Positions 33,283 through 46,300 of a stretch of DNA of 64,000 nt are shown here, one piece after another (the first letter of the stretch is position 1; each line of letters opens with the position of its first letter). Under the pieces are notes generated by a model, which did no database searches, was not told where the DNA came from, and saw nothing but the letters and a program-made list of their open reading frames with translations. The position numbers and the translations under genes were made by a program. The DNA is from Cryphonectria parasitica EP155 (taxonomy: Eukaryota > Ascomycota > Sordariomycetes > Diaporthales > Cryphonectriaceae): positions 2,914,001 through 2,978,000 of the forward strand of contig NW_024468912.1 in assembly GCF_011745365.1 (NCBI RefSeq), written 5' to 3'.

Positions 33283-36077
33283 ATGGCTGGCTATGGTGAG
33301 CCATCTCTCTTCTCATCCACCGACAAGGAAAACGGCACCGCCACAAGCCACGGGACGTCCTCAGTAGCAGCAGCAGCGGCAGACGCCGACAAACAGCAGC
33401 CCCCGCGTAAACGGCGACGCATCGTCATCTCATGCACCGAGTGCCATAGGAGAAAGCAGAAATGTGATCGCGGCTTCCCCTGCACCAACTGCGTGTCGCG
33501 CAACAAGCAGGACTCATGTCGCTACGAGACGGGCGCGCCAACTGCCAAGGCGCTCCAGCAGCAGGCCCGGCGGGCGGGCGAGGGCGGGGCTGCCGAACCA
33601 CCGCGCCGCCGAGGTCGACCGCAGTCCAAGTACATAATAGACCCTCGGATGAATGGTCCGTCATTGGCATACGGTGAGGCTGGCAGCCGGCTCAGCCTCG
33701 GCTCCGTTGGTGGGCTGTCAAGGGATCCTGCGGCTGGCTCCGTCAAGGCGCCGACAAGCTTTGGCTATGCTGACGCCAGCGGCACCAGCGGCGCCTCGAC
33801 GTTGGGCTTTCTCAAGAAGCTGGACGACGGGTCCATGAACCCAGAGGGGGAGTCGCTTACCAGGCTTACAATGCCCCGGGAGGATGCCGCTTACTATGGC
33901 ACGCGAGAGAGGTACAAGAGTCTCGTACGGCAGATGCCCGCCAGGTCAGATATCGAGAGACTCGCAGACATCTATTTCAAGGACTTCAACTGGCAATATA
34001 ATGTGAGTTTTGCTTCTCTCTGCTTTTGCCAGTGACTAGATGGAAAAGAGAAGGGGGGGGGGGATGAATACAAAGAAAACAAGCTGACTGGGCTTCAAGG
34101 CCGTGGACCGGTATATGTTCAACCGACAGGCAAAAGAGTGGTATAAATTACCTTTCAACTTGCTCAATGTTGATGGTCCTCAGGCCTTGTCGCCCGACCT
34201 GAGGGCCTTTCCTGCTATGGTGTTTCAGATCCTCGCCACCAGTCTGTTGATTCTACCTACGGCCTCGGACCCGACTTTCGACCACCTAAAGTATAACAAC
34301 TCCATGAGCTTCGAGGACCTAGCCACCGACTATACTGAGTCGGGCATGGCCCTCATGAACCTGCTTGGAAAGAGGCAGGTCTCGCTCACGCTTGTGACGG
34401 CAGACTGGCTGAGGGCTGCCTTCTTGAAATACTCGGGCCTTGTGACAGAGTCATGGCATGCGATTGGCACGGCCATCCGAGACGCACAAGAGTGTGGGCT
34501 CCACCGCGAGAGCCTCGACCCGCGTCCCAAAAGCGACAATATCGAGGACATCTTGGAGAATCAATGGGAGATACAGCGAAGGCGCAAGATGTGGTGCCTT
34601 CTCGTCGTGTGGGACGTCCACACCGGTATTGTTCTAGGCCGTCCCCTCAGCGTGGATCTCAGCATCAAGTGCCCGTTGCCGGTAGACGCGCCTGAGCCCA
34701 AAGACCCGTCGCGGACGCCCGTCGTGCAACGCTCGGACAACGATCCACCATCCCTCACGACGCGGACGCTGTACACCTTTCAGATTACTCTGGCCCTGAA
34801 GGACATTGTCGACCTAGAGAAGGAAGGGCCCTGTCCCAAGGATTTCTCCAAGGTGGACAGGCTTCACGAAAAACTGGTGGAATTAGAAGCGCAGACGCCC
34901 GCTTTTTTTCGTCAGGAAAATCCAGACACTCGATTTGATAACCTGGCAGACTGCTTCTGGGTGCCGATGGCGCGCTCATCGCTGCACCCGCTTGTGGCGT
35001 TCAACTTCATGGCGCTGCATCGGCCGTACGTCTTTACGCGGCCGCACAGCAGGAGGGAGGCGCTCAAGGCGAGTCTCAAGATGCTGGAGCTACAGAGGGC
35101 CAATTTTACCACTATGAGCCCGAGACATTACAAGCTGTGAGTACATTTCCCGTTCTGTCGTGATATCAATTGCAACAACATCCCTCCCCCCCCACCACAA
35201 AAAAGGGTGCGTGCGACCAATACGTACATGTTTTTTAACTTTTGTTGTTTGGTTTGAATATAGCTATCATCTCTTCTTTGGGACATTCGATGCTATCGTG
35301 CTCATGGCAAGCATCTTCATCCTCTTCCCCAAGGACAATGCCGAATACCTCGCCTCCGCACTGCAACATTTTCAGTGGGCAATGGAACGCTTCGAGATCA
35401 TGGCCGAACGAAACCGCCTGGCTGCTGCCGCACGTGGGGTACTACAAGCCATCCGCCTGCGACTCAAGAGAGCACTGGAGATGAACGGGACACCGAGCGT
35501 CGTTAGCACTACGTCATCCACCCCAGGGTCACAGCCGACAGCATCAGCCTCTGACTCTAACGTCTCTGCAACGACGGCAACAACTAGCGAGTCGCCGTCC
35601 CTGACGAACGCAGGAAGCAGCGGCAATCGCAGCACGAGCGTCTTCACAACCCCAGGCGCTGATATCTCCCCAGCTGCGAGTGACCAGCAATATGCAGCCA
35701 TGTCTGCCGGAGACGCCGCACCCATCGATCCCGGCCTGGCCGGCATGGCGGCAAGCGACTGGACCCTGCCAGACAATTTTGATTGGTCGTCTATTCAGCC
35801 TCTCTACGCGATGGCGGATGTTGCGTACAATGACCTGATGGGGATCAGCCATGGTGGAGGAGGGGAAATAACTACTACTGCTGCTGCTACCACGGCTGCT
35901 ACCACGGCCACAACCTCGCTGCCGACATGGGCGAGCGGGAATCTGCTGGGTGGCGCTCCTGGCGGTTCTGGGACGACCGCTGAAGGAGCCACAGATCCGC
36001 AGGGCTGGTCGTTTGAGGGTGACTTTGGAAATGATAGTGTTTGGAGTCTATTGAATCAGTACCCGGCTCCTCCTTGA
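33283..36077 (+). CDS. Zn2Cys6 fungal transcription factor
   Basis: Three exons, 33283-34002, 34100-35136 and 35264-36077, join in phase to 856 residues. Introns of 97 and 127 nt carry a G11 and a C8 run. A basic RKRRR patch leads into the binuclear cluster with Cys51, 54, 61, 67, 70 and 79 (CX2CX6CX5CX2CX8C), so zinc binding is intact. The middle of the protein (about 240-620) has the look of the fungal-specific regulatory domain: FPAMVFQILATSLL, LGRPLSVDLSIKCPLP and NFMALHRPYVFTRP. The C-terminus is Ser/Thr/Gly/Ala-rich, typical of an activation region. Such proteins bind CGG half-sites in promoters and control metabolism or development. The target genes cannot be read from the sequence, and no biosynthetic cluster adjoins it. 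Confidence 0.92.
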
Positions 36078-39000
36078 AGGGGGTTTGTATCCGATGGCTG
36101 CCTGGGCGGAACATTTCTGGGGTTTTCTATCTTGGACCGCATATCATGCATGGCTCTATCCCTTTTTGTTCGGCATAATGAGTTCATTGTCAGAACAGAG
36201 TCTCAAATGCCAAGAGCATAACTGTTCACGTGTTTTGTCTTTCCTTTCTTCGCCTTTTCTTCTTCTTTTCTTTCCTCTGCGGCGGAAGAGCCGTTGGCAG
36301 GGAAGAGTGGTCTCATGGATGCGTAAGATGATGTTGATATGACACCTCAAGTCCTCGAGTCCCCCCTTCTAGTGCAACTCGACCCGCACGTCACATCAAG
36401 GTAGTACCTCTTTAATTCTGCTGCCTGCTACTAGGGACCTATACACAATCCCTTGGGGGCAAAGGGAAGAACACCCCTTCTCCACGTTTTCTTTCTTTCT
36501 TTTCTCTTCCTCTCCTCTTTTGATGCAGACAGGAAAGGGGGTCTGCACCCAAACTTTACGTCCGGGCTCCTCTCGCCCATCGAACTTGTGTTTGAAACAC
36601 TGCTGCCTGGGCGCACCACACTTTAGGGTCCCAATCCATATGTATGAAGGTGGGTCCATTTGCCATCCATAGGAAGGATTTGAGGGGGATCATACGATCA
36701 TACAGGTATGTTCGTGTGCAATTACAACGTCGTGGTGGATATGGTAGTGATGTCTTTTTACGAGCTTCTTCAGGAAGAAGAAAAAATTCACACGTGGGGC
36801 CGGGGATCAAATAGATAGCAACATGAGAATCCAATCGGAACATGACGAGAAGGAACGGCTACCTCCTGCTGCCATCCGAAAATTGACACCTCTGGCGCAG
36901 CCTTTCTCTCTTTCTTTCCCTGTTGGTTTCTTTTTTTCGTATTGACACCTGTCAGTGCTGAAGCCACACCCACTTGACGTGACGAGCGGGGTGGACGCCC
37001 TCAGCTGAACGCCCAGTGGCTGTTACAGCTGGTTGAGCCCAGCAGTGTGGCAGCTTGGAGGCTGACGCTGGAGGCTTAAGGTTCTTACCTTTGGATGGAT
37101 TGACTACGACGTGATGCAACTTACTTTACGCGACGGCTTAACCGGTTCTCGCCTCAGCTTTGTGCTAATAGTAGGTTGACAAGGTTTCAAGGGTAAAGAA
37201 GGAAAGAAAGAAAGAAGAAGAAAAAAAAGGTCAGAAACACGCCTCCCAATGCGGCACTACAACAAAGCCCACTTCGTCATAAGCCCGCAACCCCGTGGAA
37301 ACCTCCGTGATTATTATTCTCCGTTCACGAGCCTGATCTGATGTTCTACCGACCTCCCGTAATACCGTGCGTTGGGCGGATTCGATGCAACAATGTAAGG
37401 GTCGTGCCCGTGGTTTTCTTCTTCTCCCATCTGACGTGGGCCTGGGCCGGGCTGGTGTATGTACTATGTGAAGTTCGTAATCGCCGACCAAAACTCTCGT
37501 CTCAACCTGACGCCTAGACTGGATCTGGGGGGGGGGGGGAGGAGGGAGGGCAGGGTATCTAATTCCTTCCAGAAGGCGACCCAAATTGCTCTCCATAGCC
37601 CCCAATCTTGGCTTCCCACTTTTTTGTGCAGTAGGTGTGTGTGTGCTATGGTACAGTAGTCTTTTTGTTTCTGCTTCTCCTCCCTTCCACATGGCCCCAG
37701 CTGGTTGTTGGAAGAGGAGATCGCCGCGATAGCCAGCCGGAGGATCATACGCTGGTCCCAGAGGAAGAAAGGATTCGAAAGACGAGTTCTGGTTCGCTGT
37801 CGGGAGTAGCCGCAGGGCTGCAGCCGTCTAGCCTTGTGAGGCACAAGGAGGGAGAGGGGGGGGGGGCTTGCCATATATAATTACTTACTTAGCGTTGTAT
37901 AGTACATGGCTACCAAGTGTCGTTCCTTTATTTCTCTGACTCTCTCTTTTCTGTCTTGTCTGTCTGCCGAGGCGAGTTCTCTGCCAATGGGAACATGCCA
38001 TCTCAGTGTTGATCCCCTGTTTACAGTTCTTTGGTCATCTCAAGCCACGTGCTTACATAACTGCAGCTTCACCAAAAAGAGTTTTATCTAAGGAGTACAT
38101 AGCGTGACTGCATTGTAACGCTGAGTGAGTCTGGTCAGTCCGTGGCCGTGATGCAGCGCCCTGCTGAGCCCGCCATAACACCTAGAGCAGCTCGGGGACC
38201 TTGTTTAGGTAGACAAATCTTGATTACTTTGTTTTCTGACTTGCATTCTTTCCTGATGGGTCAGAAATTACTCATCTGTCTGAATGTGGTAGTAGCTTCT
38301 TTTTGCTCTCTGCCCTTCCCTCCTTTGCGATTCGTTGCTCCAAATGCCGGGTCCCGAGGTTTTGGTAGTAGGGCTGATGACGATCCCACCCCCCATACCA
38401 TTGAACATTGCAGTTGCAATATAAGACTTCTTTTTTTTTCTTTTTTTGGTCCCAATGAGCATGCAAATCGTTAGCCCGAAGAAGAAAGAATTTCTCATGA
38501 TCACCAGACCCCGAGGGAAATACGAAAAGTTTTAGTTGCATGAGAGGCGCGTGATCATCATGAGCAGCCAATGCCATCGTAAAAAACGGTAATTACACGT
38601 TCGAGCCAGCTTCAGGACACATGAGACAAGAGGGCGGCGGCTTTCTCAGGATAACATGAGAGAGGCTCAAACAAGATCTGAAGACTTGCCGTCCCAAAAA
38701 TCCATCGCATATGATTATTCAAGGGGCTGAAGACGGGGACCTCTACCACTACAACACCCGTCCTCGGCCCCGGCTACAACCCGACGGTTCCGACGTGGAT
38801 ACCGGAAGGACCCTTATACGTTCCTCCTTATGGAGGGAAGTAACAGATCCCACGGCAGATATTTCCCATTCAGAGAAACGTAGAGAGAAAACAAGAACTG
38901 ACCAGGTAGGTACCTATTCCTGGTCAAAGGATTCTTTTAGCGTTGCTCCAGTCGTAGTAAACTGCTACCGTATTCTAGGCGTCCTCAATTGCCTAGTACG

Positions 39001-39546
39001 TCTGCAGAACAGGGCTGAGACCAAAGTCTCAGGAAGGATACCTCACTTCGTAAATGTAGATACCTAATTCAACGAAGCCTTCAGTATTTCTTCTCTTTCT
39101 CTTGTGTGTGTGTGTGTGTGTACACACTGCACGTCAGAAACCCTTGGGTTAAGAGATCTTCATCTCATCGCCACCCCCCCTTGAATCTACCCCCTCAAAC
39201 ACAGCAATGTGCCGTGGCTGAAAGTGACATGCACGAATCGTTCTGATGGCAGAGGGAAAGGATCGAAGCAGCCTAGACGCAAAACACTTGACAGAGTTAT
39301 TCAAAGGCAAATTGAAGGGGAATACTTACATCACCTTTCAGCTTTGAAGAAGGCACCGACGTTTACCAGACACACACACAGACACACAGACACACAGACA
39401 CACAACTATAGCCGATCAAAGACAGATATATATAAGCTATATCACGACGACCACAACAATATCACAACTTCAAGAAAGCAACAACAAGTCAACTATATCC
39501 TACCGGTCTGCTCTTTGTATTACTATCCTATACCAACACCGACAAC
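36078..39546. other. 3.5 kb intergenic region before the MYB gene
   Basis: No supported gene. Contains G13 (37527-37539) and G11 (37856-37866) runs, a TG microsatellite (39103-39120) and an ACACAG tandem (about 39372-39403) just before the MYB promoter. The longest open frames (about 110-150 codons) show no domain, no persistent coding character and no matching splice sites. Confidence 0.5.
39427..39435 (+). promoter_or_regulatory. TATA box of the MYB gene
   Basis: TATATATAA, 112 bp before the ATG at 39547 and just downstream of an ACACAG repeat. The distance suits a TATA box with an AC-rich leader of about 80 nt. Sequence and position only. Confidence 0.5.
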
Positions 39547-41285
39547 ATGACCAAGGACAAGAGAAAGTGGACTATTGAGGAGGATGAGGCCCTTCTTCAA
39601 GGTCTAGAGGCTGAGCTGGCTCGTGAGTTTATCACCATCCACGTCCCACTCGCACTTTTCGTTTTGCCTCTTTTCTTTTCTTTTTCTTTTTCTTTGTCTT
39701 TGTCACATCTACACGCAAGATACTTGCTTGCAAGATCACCATATTGACTTGAAATGTGTTACCGTCCTTAGGCCCTACCGGCCGAGGAAATTCGATCAAC
39801 TGGAACGAGATCGCTAAGAGGGTTCCTCTTCGAAACAACAAGGACTGTCGCAAACGGTACTTGAATGGGATGGCTTGGAACCTCAAGAAGGTGAGTCTTT
39901 GCTAGAATGTGTCTTGGGCTTTTCGGGAAGTGACTTATGACTGATTGTGCAAATCTTCTCTTCCCAAATATAGGGACCTTGGTCGGTGGAAGAGGATATT
40001 CAGCTCAAAGACCTCATTCAACAATACGGCACATCCTGGGTGGATGTTTCCCGGGCTATGGGGACACGCAGTGCTGATCGTAAGTAATATCTACAGTTAC
40101 CAACAAGACTTTCCACCAGAGTTGCTAGCCAGGAGGAAGAAACCTCCAACGTGAATCCCTTTGACACAAAACTGACCTGGATATTATCAAATACAGAGTG
40201 TTCGAAGAGATGGTATCACTGTCTTAACCCAGAACTGGACCGACAGCCATGGAAGAAAGACGAAGTAAGTCAACTTCTGCTTCTAGTTTTATCTATTTTG
40301 ATTCCAAACATTCGCTCTGTGTTTATAGAGGAAGCAACATGGGACATCAAACTCGTTCCATGATTCATTCTCTTCTAGAGTCCTAGCATGTGTGACTAAT
40401 AAAAAAACGCTTTGCTCCAGATCCGAATTCTCATGGACGCGTACAAAGTCCATGGAAGCAGCTGGAAGCTGATACAAGAGAAATATCTCCCTTCCAGATC
40501 GGCCAACAACATCCGAAACCAGCAAGTCTTTTCGAAAGTTGTGAGGGGGAAGAAAGATCCTTGGAACTTCAAGCTGACGTTCAGTCATCAGATACACTAT
40601 CTTGACACGCTACAGCTCTAGATCCGGTCGTCAGAGCCCTAGTCGACGATCCGACACAGGATCACCATCTGCTTCCAGCAGCCGTCGAACGACCGCCGAA
40701 CCGCAGACAATCTACGACGATACCAACCGATTGGCGCTCGAGGCCTCATCCTTCCATATACACAAGAGCAACGCAACCTCGCCCGGCGCGATCATCGCCG
40801 CATCCCCCGTGAGCTTCGGGACAGACATATTCTCGGGATTCGCGGGCCCGCCCACGGCTCCGGCTCCTCAGCAGCTCAACAACAACAACCCTTCAGTCTA
40901 CCCAGGCGTGTCGAACCTGAGCAACGACTCGTTCCGGTGGATGGACAGCAGTGCCATGGCGGGGGACGAGTACTGCCTGGTACCCCACTCTGGCGCGGCC
41001 CCGAGGCCGCCGACATACTCGACATACTTCCAACCGACCGGTGGCAATTTCGCCATGATGCCCACCGTCACGGCTGGGGCCCCAGTTGTCGCGCAGCCAC
41101 ATGGACAAAATGTATCCTGGGCCACTTACAACCCGGGTCTGTTCCCTGCTACGACCACGGCACAGAGGCCCGGTGTGAGCTGGGCGCCGTCGAGGGGGGC
41201 TCCTGCAGCGATTGCGCCATTCATAGAGGATGGGAGCGTGCAGCAGATGGGCTACATGGTGGACGAGCACCACATGAGACGATAA
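39547..41285 (+). CDS. Three-repeat MYB/SANT DNA-binding protein
   Basis: Six exons, 39547-39622, 39772-39890, 39974-40079, 40197-40264, 40421-40521 and 40592-41285, join in phase to 387 residues. Three MYB repeats are visible with spaced tryptophans. R1 runs from KWTIEEDEALL through SINWNEIAKRV to NKDCRKRYLNG. R2 is GPWSVEEDIQLKDLI, TSWVDVSRAMG then CSKRWYHCLNP. R3 is QPWKKDEIRILMDAY, SSWKLIQEKYL then ANNIRNQYTILTR. The R1 loop with PTGRGNS is of the fungal kind. The C-terminal half is Ser/Pro/Ala/Asn-rich and likely disordered. Intron 5 (40522-40591) has a GC donor (CA|GCAAGT) and a normal CAG acceptor; without it R3 breaks and a stop follows. Role: sequence-specific transcription factor, targets unknown. 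Confidence 0.88.
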
Positions 41286-42395
41286 TTGGAGAGTAGGTCA
41301 TGAGAGACAACTGCGGCCGTGCATAAATGCACAAACAATTCTTAATATAGTATAGCATCTGGGGTTTGCATTGTATTTTTAGGTGATCACGGTTAAGAAT
41401 GGGCATGAAGAGGATATGGGCTACGTAAATATGATTTATGAACCTCTGTATCTATAATATCTCCTTCTTTTCAAGAATGACATGGTATTCATGAACTTGT
41501 TCAACTGAATTGTGATTGTACGTGTAAAACTAGGAGTAGGCGCTATAACTCTACTGTCTCTCTTTCTCTCTCACTCTCTTCGGCGATGGAATTTGTTGAC
41601 TCTGGTGTCTCGTCTACCAGGTATAGAATTAACAAAGGGAATCAAGCGTGCCTCCGTCCTCATCCCATTGATGTCTCTCTCTTGCTTTCGTGCAGGCCTT
41701 TCTCCGGCGGGCGAATCAGTCGTGTATCAGAGCGTAGGCAAGGCTAAGCCACTACTTCAGTTCGTCAACTACAAGTATCGCAACTTGTCAAAAGGACGAA
41801 GGAAGGAGGCAGGGAAGTTTGCCAATGCTGGACTCTGACTAAGAGCCGGTAACAACCAGATTTTCATTATAATATATTCAAATGTGTTGAAAGGCTAGCA
41901 GCTACTCTACTCAGTCACCAAAACAACTTTTCTTTCCTTGAACACAAGCACTTCGAAAAGTACTGTGCTTGCAATAGTTTCAAGTCAGATCACGTAAAGA
42001 TGAATGACACAGCGACAACACACGTGCATGCTTATTAGTAAAGGTTGCTGGCATCTTGTTTCTCACTAAGCTACATGTATTTGGCTTGCCATCATGTAAC
42101 TGTGGCTTTTTTCCCTAGAATTTCGAGGACTTGTTTATCGGTGGCTACTCCTGAGTGTCCCCCAAAGCGAAGTAATCATGATTACCTTGGAAGACACGCA
42201 GACAGCAGAGAGATAATAGATGACCATCTTGCAGACACATGTATTGTTTCTATATACATTTTCCAGTCCAAGACCAGCCCTGATATCCAAGGGTACTGGA
42301 AAGAGGGTAATTAACCAACCCCTCCGTTGTATTATCATGTTGTCATTACTATCATTGATGCTCTTTCTTTTCTCTTGCTCATAGTCGATGATCTT
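41286..42395. other. Convergent intergenic region, MYB and cutinase 3' ends
   Basis: 1.1 kb between two stop codons that face each other. It should hold both 3' UTRs. Short open frames only; a CT-rich tract lies near 41557-41580. No gene seen. Confidence 0.55.
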
Positions 42396-43350
42396 CTACA
42401 GCACTGAGGCCACCAAAGACGCCGCAGCGGGGGTATCCTTAGCATAAGTGAAATGCGTCGGCCCCAGGATATCTCCAAACTGGCAGATATCATCATCATC
42501 GTGGCAGATCACCTTGACCTTGCTGGAGTCGATACCAGCGATGGTCGAGTTGCTGTCTATAATAGAACCAATGTCAGATAACCCAAGGGCTCATCTAGGC
42601 CAATGAATGATAGCATACCTGGGTCTCCAAACGTCACGACCGCACTGACAGCTGACATGCCAGAGGTCCCGACTTTGCTCGCAGCCAGGTGAACGACTTG
42701 TGCGCCCTGAGACCAGCCGCTCATGATGATTGAAGTGCCGGTGCATGATGCTGCTGCCTTGCTCACATACGTGGCCCTAATAGAGATGAAATTCATCACA
42801 GTCAGACAAACATATTATTCCTTGGTTTTTTTTGTTGGGGGGGGGGGGGGTAGAAGGAAAAGAAAAGAAAGAGGAAAAGCAGGTCCCCAAGCGCGTAACG
42901 TGGTCTACTGCACAAGAACCAGAACAACAACAACAACACTCACATCTCGTCTGCACCGCCAGTAGACCCCCCCGTAAAATACTGAGCCACCGTCGCCGGA
43001 TACGAGCTGGGGTCGATCCCCTGCATAGAGACATTCTTCCCAGGCAGGGCGCTCACGAGCTCGTCGAGGAACTCGGGCCCGACCAGCGCGCCCACGTTGC
43101 CCGGCTCGCCGGTGCCCCTGGCGAAAATAAGCATCACGTCCCCGCAGTCGCCGTTGACGAGGTCGCTGCGGGTCTCCTGGTAGCCCAGGATCTTGCCCGC
43201 GGTGCTCTCGAGGCCTGAGATGACGGCGTCTGCGCCCTTGAAGGCGATGTTGTTGGGGAAGAGCTTGCTGATCTCTGCTAGAGCGGTGCCTAGGCTGAAG
43301 GCGTGGGTGCTTCCTATGGCCAGCGGGACGAGAGTGAAGACCGGCTTCAT
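42396..43350 (-). CDS. Cutinase (carbohydrate esterase family 5)
   Basis: Three exons on the minus strand, 43350-42944, 42776-42619 and 42556-42396, join in phase to 241 residues; introns are 167 and 62 nt. A signal peptide (MKPVFTLVPLAIGSTHA) is clear. The cutinase triad is complete: Ser158 in GWSQG, Asp210 in CHDDDDICQ and His223 in GPTHFTY. The spacing equals that of the Fusarium enzyme (Ser120, Asp175, His188). Both disulfides are expected: Cys69-Cys147 and Cys206-Cys213. ARGTGEPGN supplies the oxyanion hole, with Thr where Ser is usual. The nucleophile elbow has Trp instead of the common Tyr (GYSQG). Known role: secreted hydrolysis of plant cutin esters, useful for entry or saprotrophic growth on plant surfaces. 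The first intron carries a C14 run in the sense strand. Confidence 0.95.
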
Positions 43351-46300
43351 TTTTTATATTATATTTATTGGGTAATGCAATTAGTGTGAGAGAGAGAAAG
43401 AGAGAGAGATGGAAAAGCGAGGGATAGTTTTGTAACCCTGGATATGTCCTTATCCGTAGCTCTAATGAATGTAGTCAATTAAAAGAAGATGTTGTACGAG
43501 GTCGGAAGGAGGGTGTCTAAGATATTAAGAGTAAAGGTTATTGTATTTGTATCTAGAGGTTTCCTACAGGCACCATTGGCTGATGCATTAATTGAGTGGC
43601 TAAACAATCAATGTTGACCAACCGTTGGGCGGCCACTTGGTTTCTGGCCGCTTACATGAGTTTGACCCACTGCAGCCTCTTGCATGAGAGGCAGCGAACG
43701 GATTTCTAGGCACTGAATGAGACACCAACATAAGCGCGAGAACGCCGTATTGTAACCAATAACACGGTCTTGGCTGATATGAGTTGGGCATTGTTGGCCA
43801 GGCATCGCTGCTGAGCCTGTAGCATGGTCGTGGCAGGCTTTATGTTTTGGAATCCTTGTAAATGCGCAGCTGTGTATGTTAACTGCTGCTCTGTCTCCCA
43901 CGAGTTTTGGGGCTCATGCCCAGAGTAAGCAGTTACAGTAATTCCAAGCCCTTGTTTTACCTACCTGCTTACCCCCCCCCCCCCCTCTCCCAACAATCTT
44001 CCACCTGCGTAGTGTAGTTCAAGTAGGCACAGCATAGAGTAGAGACCTTTTAGGAAAAGATAATTATTCTATCATAAACATGAGCCTTCTTCGCAACAAA
44101 TTCAGTATAACTGCAAGCAATTTATAGCGGCTCGTCATAAGCTGGCTGGTCAACATACGAGCCAAACCGATCGACTGATGTTGGCTCGCCAATAAAGAAT
44201 GGCAAATAGCGCCGCTGACCTCGATGCCAAGAATGTTAGATGCCGAATATACACTGCATCCCCCTTTCTATTGGATTCTACCCTTTTTCTCAGCCTCCGA
44301 TGCATGTCTCATTTCGCCCTCCGTACGCGATTCGCCAGGGTCCACTGTGGCACGACTTCTTGCGGGTGCGCTGCCCAATCGACGTCCCCGTATCGACGAC
44401 ACTCAACGTCTGCCTTATGGCATTTTCAGCCTTTACTGCTTACAACACCGAGTCTCCATGAGGCTGACCTGACCCTGCCATTAATGAGCACACTCATATG
44501 AAGTCTGGCGGAGTCCGAATTGGTGACGTATTTGACCGTCATATTCCTCGTCTTCCTCCACGTCCGCGGCAGGCAAACACACACGGGCGTGGCGTGTTTG
44601 AGGACGCCATGACCGGACACTAGAGACACGGCAGAAGAAGACAACCACGGTAAAGGCAGGGCAGGATCTTGAGATGGAGAAAGAATGAATGATGAGTGTC
44701 GAAGGCCAGAGTTGGGTGGGGGGGAGAGAAAGGGGCAGGAAAGCCATGTGATGGTGAGGTGCCGGCTTTCTTTTCCCAATCGTTGTCAAGCCAGGGTCGA
44801 CCTGAAAAGTCTGTGATCGAATTACTGACCTCGTCAGCTTTCGGGCTTGAACAAGGCACGCAAAAAGGGGGTGTCTCAACAACCATTGCACGCTGTGGGT
44901 GATATCCCCTGGCCAAAAGGTCTCCTCCGTCAAACCACCACCCCTTCTCGAGCAACACAGCAGCAGGCAGGACGCCAACACTGGGGGGAAACGAGGATCG
45001 CTATCCCTGCGAGGCCATGCTTACCACTTGATGAGCAGATGTGGGCACCAAGGGAGACCGTCTCTAACCCCCCTCCCCCTTCTCACTTTCCTGCTTGCGG
45101 GTTCACAGCGTTCCTATTTCTAGAGTTTTTGCTGCGGGCGTGAACAACAGCGACCGTCATGGCGTAGGCGCCGATCCGAGTTTGTGATGACCTGCTCTGC
45201 TTATGGCAGAGAATGCACACAACTCGTAAGAAGAAGAAGAAAAGAAAGAAAAAAAAACGAGTCACGTGGTATTCGCAAAGAATTGTTTTTCGGTCCAAGA
45301 GCTCTTAGATCTTTTGAACCGGCGCCTTACCAAGCACGTAGGTACCTGAACCAAATGTGAGGAGACAAGCGTTCTCCAAGTCCGGTCCACCATGCCGTCA
45401 CGAGAAAGTAAAGACGTATTCTTGTACCTGTACATGTTAGGTCAGGTATGTATTCCATGAATTCACGAACATCGTGTAGATCCCCGCCCATCCTTGCACA
45501 TGTGGCTCCGTTCTCGTCGTCGAGTGACGCTGCTCAGCTCAGCCAGGCGCCAAAAGGTCGCGGGGTGGGTTCTAGACCGGCTTGGTGGTTTCTAGAGTCG
45601 CCTAACACTTGACGTAACATCCAATAGAGCCTGCAGGGAGAAGAAACGAGGGGGTCTAAAACCCGTCTAAGAAGAAGAAGAAAGGAACGACGAGGCATTT
45701 ACATCTAGCTCGGGATTTGTTGGTACGCATGCAGGGCATGCATAGTTCCGATGTGTCGTGAAGACAGTGCAGAAACGAGGGCAGTAGACTTGAAAAGTGC
45801 CTTTGGAAAACCCAAGTGAGAAAACACTTACAGCACTAAGAGGCTTGGTCCTGAAACCTCCGAGAGATGCCCGATAGCTAGCCAGCGGACCCTGAACTCC
45901 AACCTCTGAAGAGACAAGAGAGCCCTCTCAGCAGCAGCACCACTGACAATACCAACACCAACCACAACCGGGCTACCCCTCTTCTGTTGACCCGCTTCAC
46001 TTGATCCGGGCCTGTAGCGCACCCAGCCTGCAGAGGGGAAGGGCTCATCGTGATACGAACACCTGCCACCATCCGATCGCCAAGTACAGTAAGCCACTGT
46101 ATACATAACACCAACAACAACAGAGGAGAAGGCATTCGGTGCGACGAGGGAGGGGGGAGGGGGCAGCTGCTTGGGTCATGCACCCACCCTACCACCCTCC
46201 TCCCAGCCTTTTTCTCCGTTAGCCGGGTGCTGAGAACGTCTTGGTGTTGTACAGTCTTGCGCCTCCAGAGATGAATACTGGTGGACGGCGGGTGCACGTG

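Noticed and set aside
34021..34063. Possible frameshift in the Zn2Cys6 gene at the stop after exon 1
   Set aside because: The stop lies inside a normal 97-nt GT-AG intron with a GCTGACT branch site, and the phases match on both sides.
38711..39067. 118-codon frame upstream of the MYB gene
   Set aside because: No recognisable domain, and in-frame sequence lacks coding character; the MYB TATA box and leader lie downstream of it.
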